DNA of 64,000 nucleotides, from contig OW203767.1 of assembly GCA_934045905.1 (NCBI GenBank), positions 26,978,785-27,042,784 of the forward strand, given 5' to 3'. A program made the translations under genes and the position numbers. This document shows, one piece after another, positions 22,688 to 35,226 of the stretch. This DNA is from Leuctra nigra (taxonomy: Eukaryota > Arthropoda > Insecta > Plecoptera > Leuctridae). The notes under the pieces were generated by a model, which was not told the DNA's origin, did no database searches, and worked only from the letters and a program-made list of their open reading frames with translations. The number at the start of each line of letters is the position of its first letter. Positions within the stretch are counted from its first letter, which is position 1.

Positions 22688-23826
22688 AATAATTTGACTA
22701 AAATTTTAAAAATAGTGGGCTGATTTTTCAGTTAATATCGGTATTTAATTTAATTTAGATGTCATTCTAGGAATGTAAATTGGTTATTGCTAAGGCAATC
22801 AAAATCTAAATAATAAAAACTAAATCTAAATAAGTTGATAAATTTGAAAATGTTTCAATCGACGCAAACGTAAAAACTTGTATTTGCTGAATTTATCTCG
22901 TTCACGTAGTGTCTCTTGAATTGTGCATTCGGTTTTTGAACTGTAATTTTGTACAGTCATTGATGCACACCATTGAACTTTTCTAAAAGTCGTCCTTCAT
23001 GACTGAAGAAAGACCCTGCGGGGCATTTCACCCCCCTTAAAATGCAATGTTAATTTGTAAGTTTGCGAGAAATGAGTCCTGAAAAGGTTCGGAAGATCCT
23101 TCATTTAAATGATCAGCGATAATGGGGGAGGGGGGGGGGGGGCACCAAAATTTATTTTTGCCAGGGACAGGGGCAGGTCCTTAACGAATGATCTTGAACC
23201 AAACTTTTATCGGGGGCCGCGCCCCCAAACCCCCCTATTTCGCAGTACGTTTTCAAGATAATATTATAATTGCCTTCTCGAAATTTCATCTGGAAACGCC
23301 ATTGGTTCTTGTGTAGACAATACTAGAGATGTTCCTATTGTTACGGAATGCTACGATACAAAAATCTCCTCTTAAATCAGTATTTATTTCGAACCATGTA
23401 CCGGACAGTTTGTAAATACACTGTTTCTCCCTCTCTCATATATCGCACAGCTAAATCCCCTCCTTTTGTAAAGTCGCCGAAATCCAATCTCTGAACTATT
23501 GGAAAAGCTTGTTGAATAGAAGAAGCAGATAGTGGAGTTGTACTCTTCGTATCCAATCAGAATGTGGCTTTGGCAGAGACGTCAGTCGATTGTCAACATT
23601 ACCTCCTGTTGACTTGCAACCCTCCACAGCGATCCAGGGGTGTCCCGGCAAAGTGCCTCTTCCCCTGGGATGATACGGGACTCGGGACAAGTGGAAACAT
23701 GGCGACATTGGATGGACAGGAGCAATTCGTTCACAGCATTTGCTTACACGATAAACTCACGTTTTTCTAGTTGTACACTTGGCGCAATTAAAAGTGATCG
23801 CTCAATAAATCTTGTTTAAATATAGA

Positions 23827-24366
23827 TAAGGTGGTGCAAGTGCGCGCGATTCTACCGAGTTTTGCAGCACTTTTTTGGATACGATTGGAGACAAAATGGG
23901 TTGACGAAATGATTTGAAATTTTAATCATGATTAGATAAAAGACAAACTTAGGGTTCTCTTGGTACATTTTTTTATTTTTTGCTTCGTTTAGTAATAATT
24001 AGTTGATTTTTTGTGAAAAATTAAATATTTTCTTGTCTCAATGGGTGCTGTATGAAATATAATTTTAAGAATGTGCCAAGTGATAACCCTAAGTTTGTCT
24101 TTTATCTAATCATGATTAAAATTTGAGATCAATTAGTTCACGAGATGGTCTCCAATCGTATCGGAAATTTCGGAAATTTCGCGCGGTTTTGTTGAATAAC
24201 CGGCGCCTAATTAACAATGCGAGAAGCAAAAATGAAAAAGTTCTACTATTATACCTAACAATCAAATTGCACTGATTATGTGACAATCCTATCAAGTTAC
24301 ACCCACTTATGAAACAATTTTTCTCTCTCAATTTTCTAAAACGGCCGAGCGCTTGTATCACCTTAA
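23827..24366. mobile_element. TTAA-type element, second copy
   Basis: The left end is ATAAGGTGGTGCAAGTGCG (first T lost), the right end GCGCTTGTATCACCTTAA. It is collinear with 22151-22687 throughout, including the inner inverted pair, with scattered substitutions. Confidence 0.65.
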
Positions 24367-25559
24367 AGGGTTGGAGCCCCGGTTTCGGCCAAATATGTGT
24401 AGGTCAAAGCTTGAGATGTCAGTAATATGAGAACATACAGATAATGTATAAGTAGATCCAGAGTCCTGACATTCTTAGAAATATTTGTGATTTATGAAAA
24501 TTATAATGAAACTATACCACATAAGCATAATAATATTCAACTACTATTGACCCTTTCAGTATGATACAAATATAATGTTATATTCTGGATTGAACTTTCA
24601 CTTTTACCTCGCTAAATTAGCTCATATTTGAAGTGCAATGTTTCTATATTTACAGTACATTAATCACTTCTTATTTTTTTCTCTTCCATATAATTATGTT
24701 TTCGGAATATTTAAATACACTAAGCAGTACTTGTCATCCTCTTGCGATCTCTTGAGTATTTTCAGTCTAATACATTTCATATCTCCTAGTGTTATCTAAT
24801 GGGGTAATTTCAATCAAGAAATATAATTGAATATTAGATATATTGTAAGTGTAGAATAAATATTGTGTGTGTGAATATGGCATGGTTTCTCATTGTTATG
24901 AATTACAACTAATCTCAATCCTAGGACTATCACTGGAATCCCCTAAAACTAAAACAAACAAAACTGAAACTCATAGCATCAGCATTAAAAGAAGACCACA
25001 TTTTATTGATTGAAACTCATAACATTGTAGCAAATTGACCAAGAGTTTCGCTGCTCTCAACTTTCCCTTGTGTCAAGATGATAAAGATAGAAAAATATTG
25101 TCGTTTTGCCACTTGGAAAGAACCAATAAACCTTCATTTTGTCCGGTCAATATGAACAACAATGGCAAACTTTACTCATTGAGAAGAAGAGTGACAGTGA
25201 ACACTTTAGACAACTTTTAGTTGGCCCACGAAAATGTCTTTGTGTGATGTCATATATTTTTTTCACAATTTGTTGATAAGTTTGTTTGAAAGATGATGAC
25301 ATTACTTTCTGTTATAAAAAAGGCGTTCACGTTTTATGTCTGGCTTTTTATATTATATTTCCTGTGAACACGCGTAGCTGGAAGGCGTTGATGAGCGAGC
25401 AAATATCACAGTTAAAGTCGAAGTATGTACAAGTTGTATTTACTTCCAAAATGTGGATCCCATGCATTTATAGTGTCCAAAAGTATTTGACTGATTATGG
25501 ATTATCTATCATTCCATCATAATTTTCACTTTTTTATTTTCTAGTTTCCTCCACTAAAC

Positions 25560-25774
25560 TTATGGCCCGAATCTCTGATTTTTGTTTGTCTGCCCTTATA
25601 GTAGTAAAGGTCAAACGAAATAACGGATCAGGCAAACTCCTAAGATGAATTTCTATCTTGTTCGTTTCGCTTACGTATATTGATTGGTTTCATCGGAAAA
25701 TTGGATGTTGTAATTCTAGGTGTTGCACGTAACAGTGCTCGCTTATCAACGCGTTACACAGAGCGTTTTACCAG
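25560..25774 (+). mobile_element. Helentron-like repeat, 3'-end fragment
   Basis: It ends GCTCGCTTATCAACGCGTT, then CACAGAGCGTTTTACCAG, a mutated form of the family's 3' terminus. The body is short and diverged; the start is approximate. Confidence 0.45.
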
Positions 25775-26027
25775 TATTTTTAAATAAAGCATGCCATGTA
25801 AATTTTAGAAAATTACTGTTCTTACAAATGGTGGCAGAGTGGGATTAAAAAATTAATATTAGCTGTACTTAATGTAAAAATATGTACGTACACTCGAACA
25901 AATAATAAACGGTGTCGGTATTCGAAAGATAAGGGTTGGATTATAAATTGATGGCATCATCCCAAGAAGTCAGTGCTAATGCATCATCTCTAACTAGTAG
26001 AAGAGCTCTGATATCAATGATGATTGT

Positions 26028-26207
26028 ATGAAGGAATGTGCGTTGTGAAAAATATCCGACCGAACCGGGGCTCGAACCCGGGACCTCTCACTTGCCGGGC
26101 GAGAGCTCTACCAACTGAGCTACCCGATCGGACGGACGGACATTTTGACACAACGCACTGATGAGTTAGAGATCTCCTAGGAGTTTTCCACAGAAACCTA
26201 CATTCTC
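26028..26207 (-). mobile_element. tRNA-derived SINE with 15-bp target duplication
   Basis: The 180-bp insert is bounded by perfect copies of ATCAATGATGATTGT at 26013-26027 and 26208-26222. On the minus strand it contains about 78 bases, a tRNA-like cloverleaf (26129-26057), then about 29 bases. The cloverleaf is flanked by an imperfect inverted repeat (TGCGTTGTG at 26039-26047, CACAACGCA at 26149-26157, extending into CAAAATGTCCG). The tRNA part supplies RNA polymerase III A and B boxes. No poly(A) tail is evident. The target duplication points to retrotransposition. Confidence 0.7.
26057..26129 (-). tRNA. tRNA-like sequence, anticodon GGC (Ala-type), probably a SINE head
   Basis: The 73 bases fold with exact tRNA spacing: acceptor GATCGGG/TTCGGTC (three wobble pairs), D arm GCTC-AGTTGGTA-GAGC, anticodon arm CTCGC-CCGGCAA-GTGAG, five-base variable loop, T arm CCGGG-TTCGAGC-CCCGG. 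The B box GGTTCGAGCCC is perfect. Base 33 is C rather than the near-invariant U, GGC anticodons are rare in animals, and it lies inside a flanked insertion. I therefore regard it as the promoter of a SINE rather than a working tRNA gene. Confidence 0.55.
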
Positions 26208-26638
26208 ATCAATGATGATTGTCAAACAGCAGTCAATACGTTGCGTTTAAAGCATCTAAACACTCTGGTACCTAAAGCAAATCAGATTCCGTTGAAGTGG
26301 AAATACATTCATTTCGATACTTCATTTCTGACAACTATTAAAAATGTTTGAAAAATAATTTATCGAATACCATTTTCATTTTTCAACCTATCAGGAGATA
26401 TTTATTTAGCGTTAAATAGCGTTTTTAATTGGTTTGAGTGTACCTTAATGACAACAATAATCAAGTACATTTGCATCTTTTCAGGTTAACAAATTAATTA
26501 CCTACTTCATGATTAACAAAGTCGTTCAAAGGCAGTAATTAGGATCTAGATTCAAGATACAGGAACTGTTTGACAAAAAATTAATCTTAAATAAAGATAA
26601 CGCACACTGCCGTGAAGTTGCTCGAACTTCAGTTGCTC

Positions 26639-26658
26639 GAGAGAGAGAGAGAGAGAGA

Positions 26659-26717
<59 letters not shown>
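26639..26717. repeat. (GA)n microsatellite
   Basis: About 39 GA units with one T interruption. Confidence 0.95.
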
Positions 26718-26719
<2 letters not shown>

Positions 26720-28875
26720 GCAAGAAAACTTTTCAAATCACAGCCAGATGTAAAATGATATTTACTTTTTCATTTGGACAGTGAGAAGGAAGCAGTAAAA
26801 TGATCTACTATGCTAATACACAAATTACTTCGCCGTCTTTTCACGAAAGACTGCAAAATCGAGATAAAAACTGTATCACTGCCAATTTTTTCCCAGAGAA
26901 AAATGTAAAAATGCAAATCAAATGGTCCCCTCCCTTCCCACCCCACCTGATGGTTTTGTGGGATTATCGGCAAGTGGGGGGAGGGGGAGGGGGGGGGGTT
27001 GAGTGCTCGCCATCTGGTGGGGAGGTAGACAATAACTGCCGCCGAGACTCAAACCCAAACACTTAGCACAAGACTGCCTTGCAACGGTGTAATTCACTTT
27101 CATACAGTCGCACCTGATGTTGGCCAAATACTCAACAACTTCACGGCCGCTTCTTACTACGCCATAACTTATTGTACATCCAACAGGATAAGTATTGAAT
27201 GTACACCTTTTTGTATTATTACGAATAAAAATCCTTCTATTCTATTCTATGGTTAATTTAGAATATAATAATATGGTATAGAATTGAACATAGCTCCGAA
27301 TTAAAATAATTCATAATCAATGTACAATATTCCATTTCCATTTCAATCCTGTAGCCCGAAAATATTATTGAGATGCTTAGCGTAAGAGTGTTCTATAGTA
27401 TAGCTACCCAGCCTGTATGTATATTAAAGTTAGGCATTTTCACAGCATGTCGTGAGCACCGTACGACTTGGCCGGCGTGGAGCGAGCGCTCCAAGGCATT
27501 CAAAAGATTATTCCTCAGTTATTGAGTTTGAGATATCCCTACCATCGCTCCTATTTCCATTCTTCCTCAATATAATTTGAATCTTTGCAACATACTGATC
27601 CCAAAACCTATATTTTGTTTCGTATGATATATGAGTATTGATTTACAGTCAAGGAACAAAAAGGCCAAGCTGATTTTTTTATACACCATGAACTAGTAAC
27701 TTAAAACTATGCATTGTCTTTATGAGTCACAATAACTACTAGTAACCAGACAAATGTATATTAAAATGTATCTCATTTAAAACAGAGGTCACAAGAAGAG
27801 ATGCACACAGCTGCATCACTGTTACAAGAGATCGTGCGAATTACATGCAACTGTCCAGATGAATGCTCAATGCATCTACACGATATGTTACCACAATGTG
27901 CATCACACAGTTTTGACATGAATATGCATCGCTAGGCCGGGTGGAACGAACTTCGGAAGATAACTATCGATAGTTAGTGGATTAAATACAAATTCGATGA
28001 ATCCTCGGCTGGATTGGCTGTGGGCCAACTAAACATCGATGACTAAATCACAGTTGGTCCTAAAAGTCTGCGAACACGGCGGCAACTCTGTGAGAAAACC
28101 CTAGCTCAAAGCTTTTCCAATTTATATTTTACACGTTTTCGAGTGCAGTACAATGCTAGGGTCATTATTCTAGCATTAGAGTTGAGCGCTTTTTAAAGAA
28201 AGATACCAGAAGGAATAAAACAACGAGGGGCCATTCTTCCCCCATTAACAAAAACTTACAACTATACGAAAATATATGAAAGGCACAATTACCTAATTGA
28301 AACGCAGCAAGTCTCTTATTAAATTATGCGACACAAAGTTCTATTTGAGTCAATTGTTCCGAATATCATACGGGTTTTATAAACTCCCTAACATCTGTAA
28401 TTATAAAGCGGCACATAAACTTCTTCGCACTAATTGTTCGGATAAATCGAACCAATTAAAATGTTGAATCGCTGAATTGAGTGAAAGTTAGCTCTAACTT
28501 GAATCTAATTGGTCAATTAGCTGGGGTATAATATTGGTTGGTTTAATAGGCGAATGAAGTTATCTCTACTTCATTTCTTCCCGCTTGGTCCGTGTTTACT
28601 TAGAGAGAAATGCCAGCAGTTTCAGACATTACGCGTATACTTTCACATCACTGACGCACTATGCTGCCATAAAGCACCTTTCCCACGCCATGCAACATGT
28701 TTCGAGTAAGTAGTCGAGACTTGTTTCAACCTCTGCATTGGCACGGGGTTAAAATCACAAGTTTTAGCTTACAAATGGGTATTTGCTCATGTACAAAAGA
28801 AGTTGCGTCCGCAAGTAGACATATGCGGATGTCAGTTCTCAACCCCGCAAGACCGTGAGCTAATTATAACTTATC

Positions 28876-28928
<53 letters not shown>
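28876..28928. repeat. (ATC)n microsatellite
   Basis: About 17 uninterrupted CAT/ATC units followed by degenerate copies (CATATCATATCATTATCAT). The isoleucine-run frame over it is an artefact of the repeat. Confidence 0.95.
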
Positions 28929-29086
28929 GTCATATCATATCATTATCATAGTCATTGGCCTACGTTTAATACACCTAAATTATAAACCACATTTACTCCC
29001 TGATGATCTTCTCACAGTGGCAAAATAAACAAAAATATGATAGAGATCACACTAAATTAGTTGTCCATGTAGAACAAAACTGTATG

Positions 29087-29296
29087 TATACTCAAACCAA
29101 CAAAAATTGGTACTCGAAAAGAAAAGGATAGGCTGGTGGTAAAATTCCTTGACAATCAATCCTTGTTATTATCAATCAAATAAGAGCTCACCTACTAGAG
29201 GTAGATGATAACACAGCCTTCATGGGATTATGCCATCAAACCTTAATCAGGCAATCATTTTCTTTTCGAGTACCGATTTTTATTGGTTTGAGTGTA
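29087..29296. mobile_element. TACACTC-family MITE
   Basis: The left arm TATACTCAAACCAACAAAAA and the right arm TTTTTATTGGTTTGAGTGTA pair with a few mismatches, continuing through CGGTACTCGAAAAG. The interior shares AATCAATCCTTGTTATTATC with 2829-3043. Confidence 0.75.
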
Positions 29297-31751
29297 GCAC
29301 TTTTAAAACATATCAGTTTAAAACCAAACGAAAGGCAGTATTCGTTACCGTCAAAGAAGTATATGCCAATTGACTTTGAAATCCTATAACAGTGATCCTA
29401 ATAAAAGCTTTTGATTCTCTGATGCAAATACGATCATGATGAGTTTTTAACTCAGATGTTTTAAACTTTTTATGTTGTAATTGAAAACCGAGTTACATTC
29501 ACGTCACTGTCTCTGGTCTCGTTGGTCATCCCTGACCCTCCTATTTGACCGATGCTCAGCTTTTGTTGAGAAATATGGACAGTCGAAGTTTCTGCTTTCT
29601 TCGAGCGAAAGTTTAGAGAAGGAAGAAATGCGATTCTTTTTTAACAATAAGAACATAATATGAAAAGCAAATAGTTAATCTTAGAAGGATGACATTGATT
29701 AAATTTGAAACTTCTGACATTGAAAACTTGATACTGTTATCGTAAAGTTACTTACTGTAAAAGAATGCAATTTTGTAAACAACCTTGTAAATACGATATA
29801 AAAGTATTCGTAATACCTTAAATCTTTCTGAGAAAAGTCTCGCTGATTTTTTATGATACTAAAAACAAATATTCAATAAAGCCCTATTTCGTATTTTACT
29901 TTGTACGGGAAAAAATAAAAGTTCACTAGACTTAAGTTTTCCTTTCTGTTCTTGATCTTTGAGACATCCAGAAGAATCTGAAAACAGGCACAATAAATCC
30001 ATCAGGTTGAGGTGAGGTTCAAGAAAAGTGAAGACAATTCCGGACTTTGTTGAGAAGGAAAGTCCGTCAAAGATTGGAAGCAATCCCGATACACCTTGCT
30101 CCAGGCAAAGAGGAAAGACGTCGAGGCATCTTTCTATTTCGCGGAAGAAAAAAAAAATGAACTATTTTCAGTTTCAGTTTAGAATTTTGATTGATTTTTC
30201 TTGTGATTCTTGTTTGAAATAGATAACTCAGTCTCTAGAGACCTCGAGGGAATATTCTTTTACCTCACAAATCCCTTCGCTGCCAACGATTGTAGCGAAG
30301 CCTTCCGAGACAACAAACAGACTCTAATCCAGTACCCAGAAAACAACATTCAGCTGCGTTGTGTTGCTGTTGAGTAAACATCACAGGACGAATGTAAGGA
30401 AGCAGATTATACCTTCTCTTCCGCAGAACTTTGATGCTGTCTCCACATCACATTATGTCACGAACTTGAGAGAGCCAAAAGCTTTTGTATCTATCTATTG
30501 CCAAAGCTTTCTGTGATTGAACTGTCTAAAACATGTGAGACGATATGAAAAATGGTTGAAATTGACCAACATCTCCTTATTCCTATGTGAGCAAACAACT
30601 AAACTAATATGAAAATGTTTTCCGAGCTGTTATTTTATCATTAATCTTCATTTCCAAACTGTGAACAAAATACCAACTGAAACACGCTGGCCAGTTGCCT
30701 ACTGGTGTTTTCATTACGGGGAAAATTCACGTCTAGTTTCCCTAAAAATCTTCTTAGCCATTAGGTACTAAGTTCAGGCAATTTCAGTGGAAAGGGTCCA
30801 GAGTAGACGAGAAACGCATTGCAGCAGGTAAAAGATTTCTCGGCTAAAGAACACGAAAAAACACAATTCCACTTCAGCTGAGCAGTTTACATGTATTTGG
30901 TCGTTAACAAATGGCATGTGTTTTATTGTAAAGTCTCGACCAAAACATGCAAAAAGTAATATAGATACCCTCATAGAAAAACTTACAGAAGCAAACTCTG
31001 AATACCTTTTGTAAAGAGCGAGTAATGAGAAATGCGACGAAGAATGAAGTGGTCCTCCCAGCATCTGGTTCATTATCTTGATCAGTGCTGGGTGGCAGCA
31101 TCATGTCGTCAGGTTTCGTCCCCGTGGAGATCGCTAATGATTCTTGCTTCCACAATGAGAGGAGACACAAAGAGGACGAATCCGTTGCAAGAAATTAATC
31201 AACTAGTAAATGGAATCCATTTCTCGAGGACGATCTTGAGATGTTTGTGGACATAACATAGCCATCACGGTTAGGTAAACTTATAGTGTGTGTGTTTGCT
31301 TATGGAATTGATGTTATGCTAGTGTTGCTTGCTGTAGTTGCTGTTTGTAATGAGCGAGCTTGAGTGCATGCAATAATGCTGTATGTGAGTTGCAGGTATG
31401 CAGTCGTTATAGCGTACAAACATTATAAAAGCAAACTTAATCGGCATTATGGTTTCAACTTTGTAACATTTTAAGTTGATTAGTTACACTGTAATAATGA
31501 GAGCTATTGATATTTTAAAAGAAAGTGTTGTCGAATATGGCAATTCAATATGTTTTCAAATCTCAGCTGAGGAGTATGAGCATGACCAATGCAGCGCCAA
31601 TATCTATTGTCCAGCTAGCTATTGTCCATTGTTTCTAGCTGAGTACGTTAAGGCTCCAGATTTTGTAAGCTTTAGACAGGGAATCAATATTCCAACTCCA
31701 AATACTTTGTAATAATTCCCTGACAATCTAAATTCATTACTAATAAGGCTG

Positions 31752-32057
31752 AATTACACGATTTAAGTTTCCTTGAATTCAACCCTTTCAAGGGGGTTGA
31801 ATTCAAGACTTGATCGTCTAAATGAAAACATTGAAGCATTTAACACGCGTCCAAGTCTTGAATTCAAGACATTTCTTCAGGCTTTTCAATTTAAACATGT
31901 CCTATTTTCCTTCAAGTCTTGAAATAACTCAACAAATTGTTAATTTCACCGCAAATTCAATCAACAATAAGCATTAAATCGTCTAAATTCTTTTTCATGG
32001 TTTTTAGAAATCAAGGGTTGAATTCAACCCCTTCAAAGAAATTTGAACTGTGTAATT
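31752..32057. mobile_element. MITE with AATTACAC ends
   Basis: The left end AATTACACGATTTAAG matches the inverse of the right end imperfectly. Both arms continue with TTGAATTCAACCC motifs, and AAGTCTTGAATTCAAGAC occurs inside. The 306-bp element is unusually rich in GAATTC palindromes and has no coding frame. Confidence 0.6.
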
Positions 32058-32274
32058 GATACTATCAATTTCTATTAAAATTTATCACAAGATATTGTTA
32101 TAATTTTTTAACTTAAAAATTTACAAAGAAAATTCATACAAATTAAAAAAAATACCGTGAATGTTTTTCTTGGTGCTGAAAATATCTCTTGGAAATGTTG
32201 AAAAGTCAAGTCGCCATTGCGGATATCATGTCACGACCATGATAAGTTCCTATGACTGGGATTCCTGGAAATAA

Positions 32275-32840
32275 TTGACTGCTTGTTGTACTAGACAGTC
32301 TCAAAACATACATATTGAACAATATCGCACAAAGTGTACTCAAAGAAACTCCCAATACAGTAACATAATCCTTTATAACGCACTACCTGTGGAGATGAAG
32401 AACATAGAAAAATATCAGCTCTTCAAGCATAAACTAAAACTGCACCTTGTATATAAAGCGTATTACTCTATAGAAGAATTTCTAACTGATGGCTGGTTGT
32501 AATCTGAATTGTAACTAAATCTAATTCCCAATTTATGCATTAATTATTTTAAGTGATAGATATATTTATCAATACTTATCATTATAAACACTACTAACTG
32601 CTAAACTAACATTGTTTACTTAACTATGATTGTGTTATAGCCTATAACTCATTATTAATTACAATTATCAATTTCATTTAAATTGTCTACTATTAGTATT
32701 AAAAATATTTACCTACATCAATGTAACTTCCAAATACCCTAAAAAAGTCAATTTATTCATTGTACTTATGGGTCAAGACTTGAGTAAACATATATGTATG
32801 TATAACATGTTATGGAAAATAAACTTGAAACTTGAAACAA
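32275..32840 (+). pseudogene. LINE 3' end (C-terminal coding remnant plus tail)
   Basis: A 75-codon frame contains ILYNALPVEMKNIEKYQLFK and YYSIEEFL, the characteristic last motif of many CR1/Jockey-type polyproteins (YN.LP..IK...FK..L ... YYS.EEF). It is followed by about 300 AT-rich bases and ends AATAAACTTGAAACTTGAAA, a simple TTGAAAC tail. A similar tail occurs at about 21695-21715. The upstream protein is missing, so this is a 5'-truncated insertion. Confidence 0.6.
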
Positions 32841-32908
32841 TTATGTTGTGTAAAAAGCCCGTATCAGGTAATGCATGCTGATAATGTATCGCCCAACCCA
32901 TATCTAAA

Positions 32909-33803
32909 CTAGGAAAACGCTCTGAGTAACGCGTTGATGAGCGAGCACGGATACGGCGCAATACCTCGAACCGAAATTCTGTTTATCGAAAATGTCCTTA
33001 AAAGCCAATAATTCTTGAATTTCGTCACACACTTGTATGCAAATCTCCAACAATTCCTAAAATATTGGTCCCAATAACCACGCAAAGTTTTAAGTTGATC
33101 GATTGAACCTTTATGATTGAACAATTCCTTGTTAATTAACAAAAATCACAGGATCTCGTTCATAAAATATTTAAACGGTCATATCAGTTTCATAATAATA
33201 TACGTTTGAAAGTTTCTGCTCTAACAACCTTGAAGTGAAGATTCGAAGATGCCGTGAAATGTGAAATTCGAGAAATATGACAGCCAACACGCAAAATATC
33301 CGTAAACTGTCAATAACTGTTGAATTTAAACACAGTTTAGTCTGAAAATTGTCAAAAATACAGATAATGTTGGAGCCGATGACCATGCAAATTTTTAAGT
33401 TGATCGGTCAAACGGTTCTGGTTTAAATTTTAAAAAGCACATGAAATATTTTTTTAAATTTTAACCAATGGGACGATTTGGCTGAAAATTTGTAAAATAA
33501 GAGACAATGTTGGTCTTAATGACCATGCAAAATATAAGGTTGATCACATTTGTCGAAGACCATTTTCATTTTTCAGCCTATCAGGAGATGTTTATTTAAA
33601 TTTTAACCAATTGATAGATTTAAAAAAAAAATTGGGTCAGCAAACAGAGAAGGTTGTCTCTACATGTGTGCAAAATCTCAGGTCGATGGGTGAAACGGTG
33701 CGATTTCTATTGCTCCATTTAGCAGCCAAAAACAAAAAAAACAAAAAAAAACAGAGGTCCGTGTCAAACGAGTCAAAAGGAGACGCTCGCTTCGCTCGCT
33801 CAA
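32909..33803 (-). mobile_element. Helentron-like repeat, full-length copy
   Basis: On the minus strand it starts TTGAGCGAGCGAAGCGAGCG at 33803 and ends with CGCGTTACTCAGAGCG then TTTTCCTAG at 32909. It is flanked by A and T as in the other copies. 895 bp, no long frame. Confidence 0.75.
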
Positions 33804-34155
33804 TTACCCGTGACGGTTCAAAATGCATAGAGGTAAGAATAGAGGTCTTACCTCTATGTTATTAGGAGAATGTCGCTAAGTAGTTCAGGTATCGGGGTGT
33901 ATTACAAATTAATATGACATTATAGAGTTAAATTAGTAATAGTGGTGAATTATTGTAGCATAGTTTTCTCTTTTTTTCTTTATTATGTTGATCCGGTTTC
34001 ACAAGACAATCTAGTTGGTTTTCTCCTGATCCATTATATTTTGAAAATGTGAAGATTTGTATTGATTGAGTGTGTGCTTGGCTTTTGCTCGACATGTCGC
34101 CATGTCTTCATATGTTAGTTCTGTTATCGTCTACATGGATATCGCTCAGCCACGG

Positions 34156-35226
34156 CCCAGTGAACACAGGTCGTCCCAGGGACAGACTATTTTTAGGATA
34201 TCCTAGCCTAAAGTAGGACATCCTACTAGGATGTCCTGGGTACCTCCCTGGGATATCCTAATAAAGGAAGAAGATCCTTTTTTAGGAACATTCTTCCTAA
34301 ATTAGGCAATTGCCTTTTTTAGGAAGAATTGTCCTAAAAATGGCTGCTACTGAAATCCTATTTTAGGACAATTCTTCCTAAATTAGGCAATTGCCTTTTT
34401 TAGGAAGAATTGTCCTAAAAATGGCTGCTATTGAAATATTTTTAAAAGTTTCTACAACTGTCAACAGAGTACTCTGCCCTTCGACTTCACAATATAGATT
34501 TTTAATTTCAGCATATCTCTTTATCGTTTGTTTTTAAGTAAGTTATATTATTTCCAAAATCTGCCAAGTATTATAAGATATTATAACAAAAAGAGACATG
34601 TCCTATTGGATGATAGGGAAAATGTGTATTTCTTTTATTTTGTACTGGAACCTAAGTTGTCACCTTGGAGTCGGAGCCATATTTTTTGGATGCAAACATT
34701 GATAACTGAATTAATGAATATGAATAATGCGAATCGTGCGAATTGGTGTCTGTGCAAATAGAACCTGTCTATTAAATGGCAATTGCATCCCAATAGGGGA
34801 AAATTATCTTCCATAGGAAATACCATTCTATTATAATAATAATGAAAAATTATATATTAAATTTGTCATTTTCATCCTAATTTAGGAAAAGCATCTACCT
34901 AAATAAGAAAATTACGTCCTAAAGTAGGACAATGTATATCCTAAATTAGGCAGTTTCATCTTAATTAAGGAAAAGTATCGACCTAAATTAGGAAATGACG
35001 TCCTAAACTAGGACAATGGATATCCTAAATTAGGCAGTGTCGTCCTTTTTTAGGAAGGTCCGCCTAATTTAGGACGTACCTGGGATCGAGAAACTTGTGT
35101 AATTAGGACACTCTGGGGACACTCTGGGGATCATTTTAGGCCGAGTTTAGGACGGACTGGGGATGTCCTACCTAAGTAAGTAGTCTGTCCTGGGGACGTC
35201 CCAGGTACGTCCTAGTGTTCACTGGG
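34156..35226. mobile_element. 1.07-kb TIR element built of TAGGA/TCCTA repeats
   Basis: It is bounded by CCCAGTGAACAC and GTGTTCACTGGG (12-bp inverted repeat) with further pairing inward (GTCCCAGGGACAGACTA against TAGTCTGTCC...GGGAC). The interior has dozens of CCTAAATTAGG-like palindromes and a direct duplication of about 68 bases (34298-34365 and 34370-34437). A central portion (34440-34860) is ordinary AT-rich DNA. It has no transposase frame. It abuts a coding exon at 35227. Confidence 0.65.

Larger units (their letters stand above)
25888..26443. mobile_element. TACACTC-family MITE carrying nested insertions
   Basis: The left end GTACACTCGAACAAATAATA and the right end TTGGTTTGAGTGTAC belong to the family at 82-303 and 29087-29296. 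The interior is interrupted by a 180-bp SINE (26028-26207) with a 15-base target duplication. About 155 bases at 26254-26410 match the inside of Helentron-like copies (CTCTGGTACCTAAAGCAAAT). Confidence 0.6.
18749..34155. other. Long gene-poor region
   Basis: No conserved protein-coding exon is recognised across about 15 kb. It holds the elements listed separately (Helentron-like palindrome, TTAA elements, SINE in MITE, microsatellites, LINE tail, MITEs). Other stretches, for example 24400-25550, 27000-28850 and 29300-31740, are AT-rich with only short stop-limited frames. A fragment at about 27449-27497 matches the tip of the foldback element at 53086-55326. The 5' UTR and promoter of the TUT1-like gene should lie in its first kilobase. 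Confidence 0.55.

Noticed and set aside
26057..26129. A working tRNA-Ala(GGC) gene
   Set aside because: C33 in place of U33, three wobble pairs in the acceptor stem, and position inside an insertion with target duplication favour a SINE; kept as a tRNA-like feature only.
26526..26723. Ser-Leu repeat frame
   Set aside because: Translation of the GA microsatellite.
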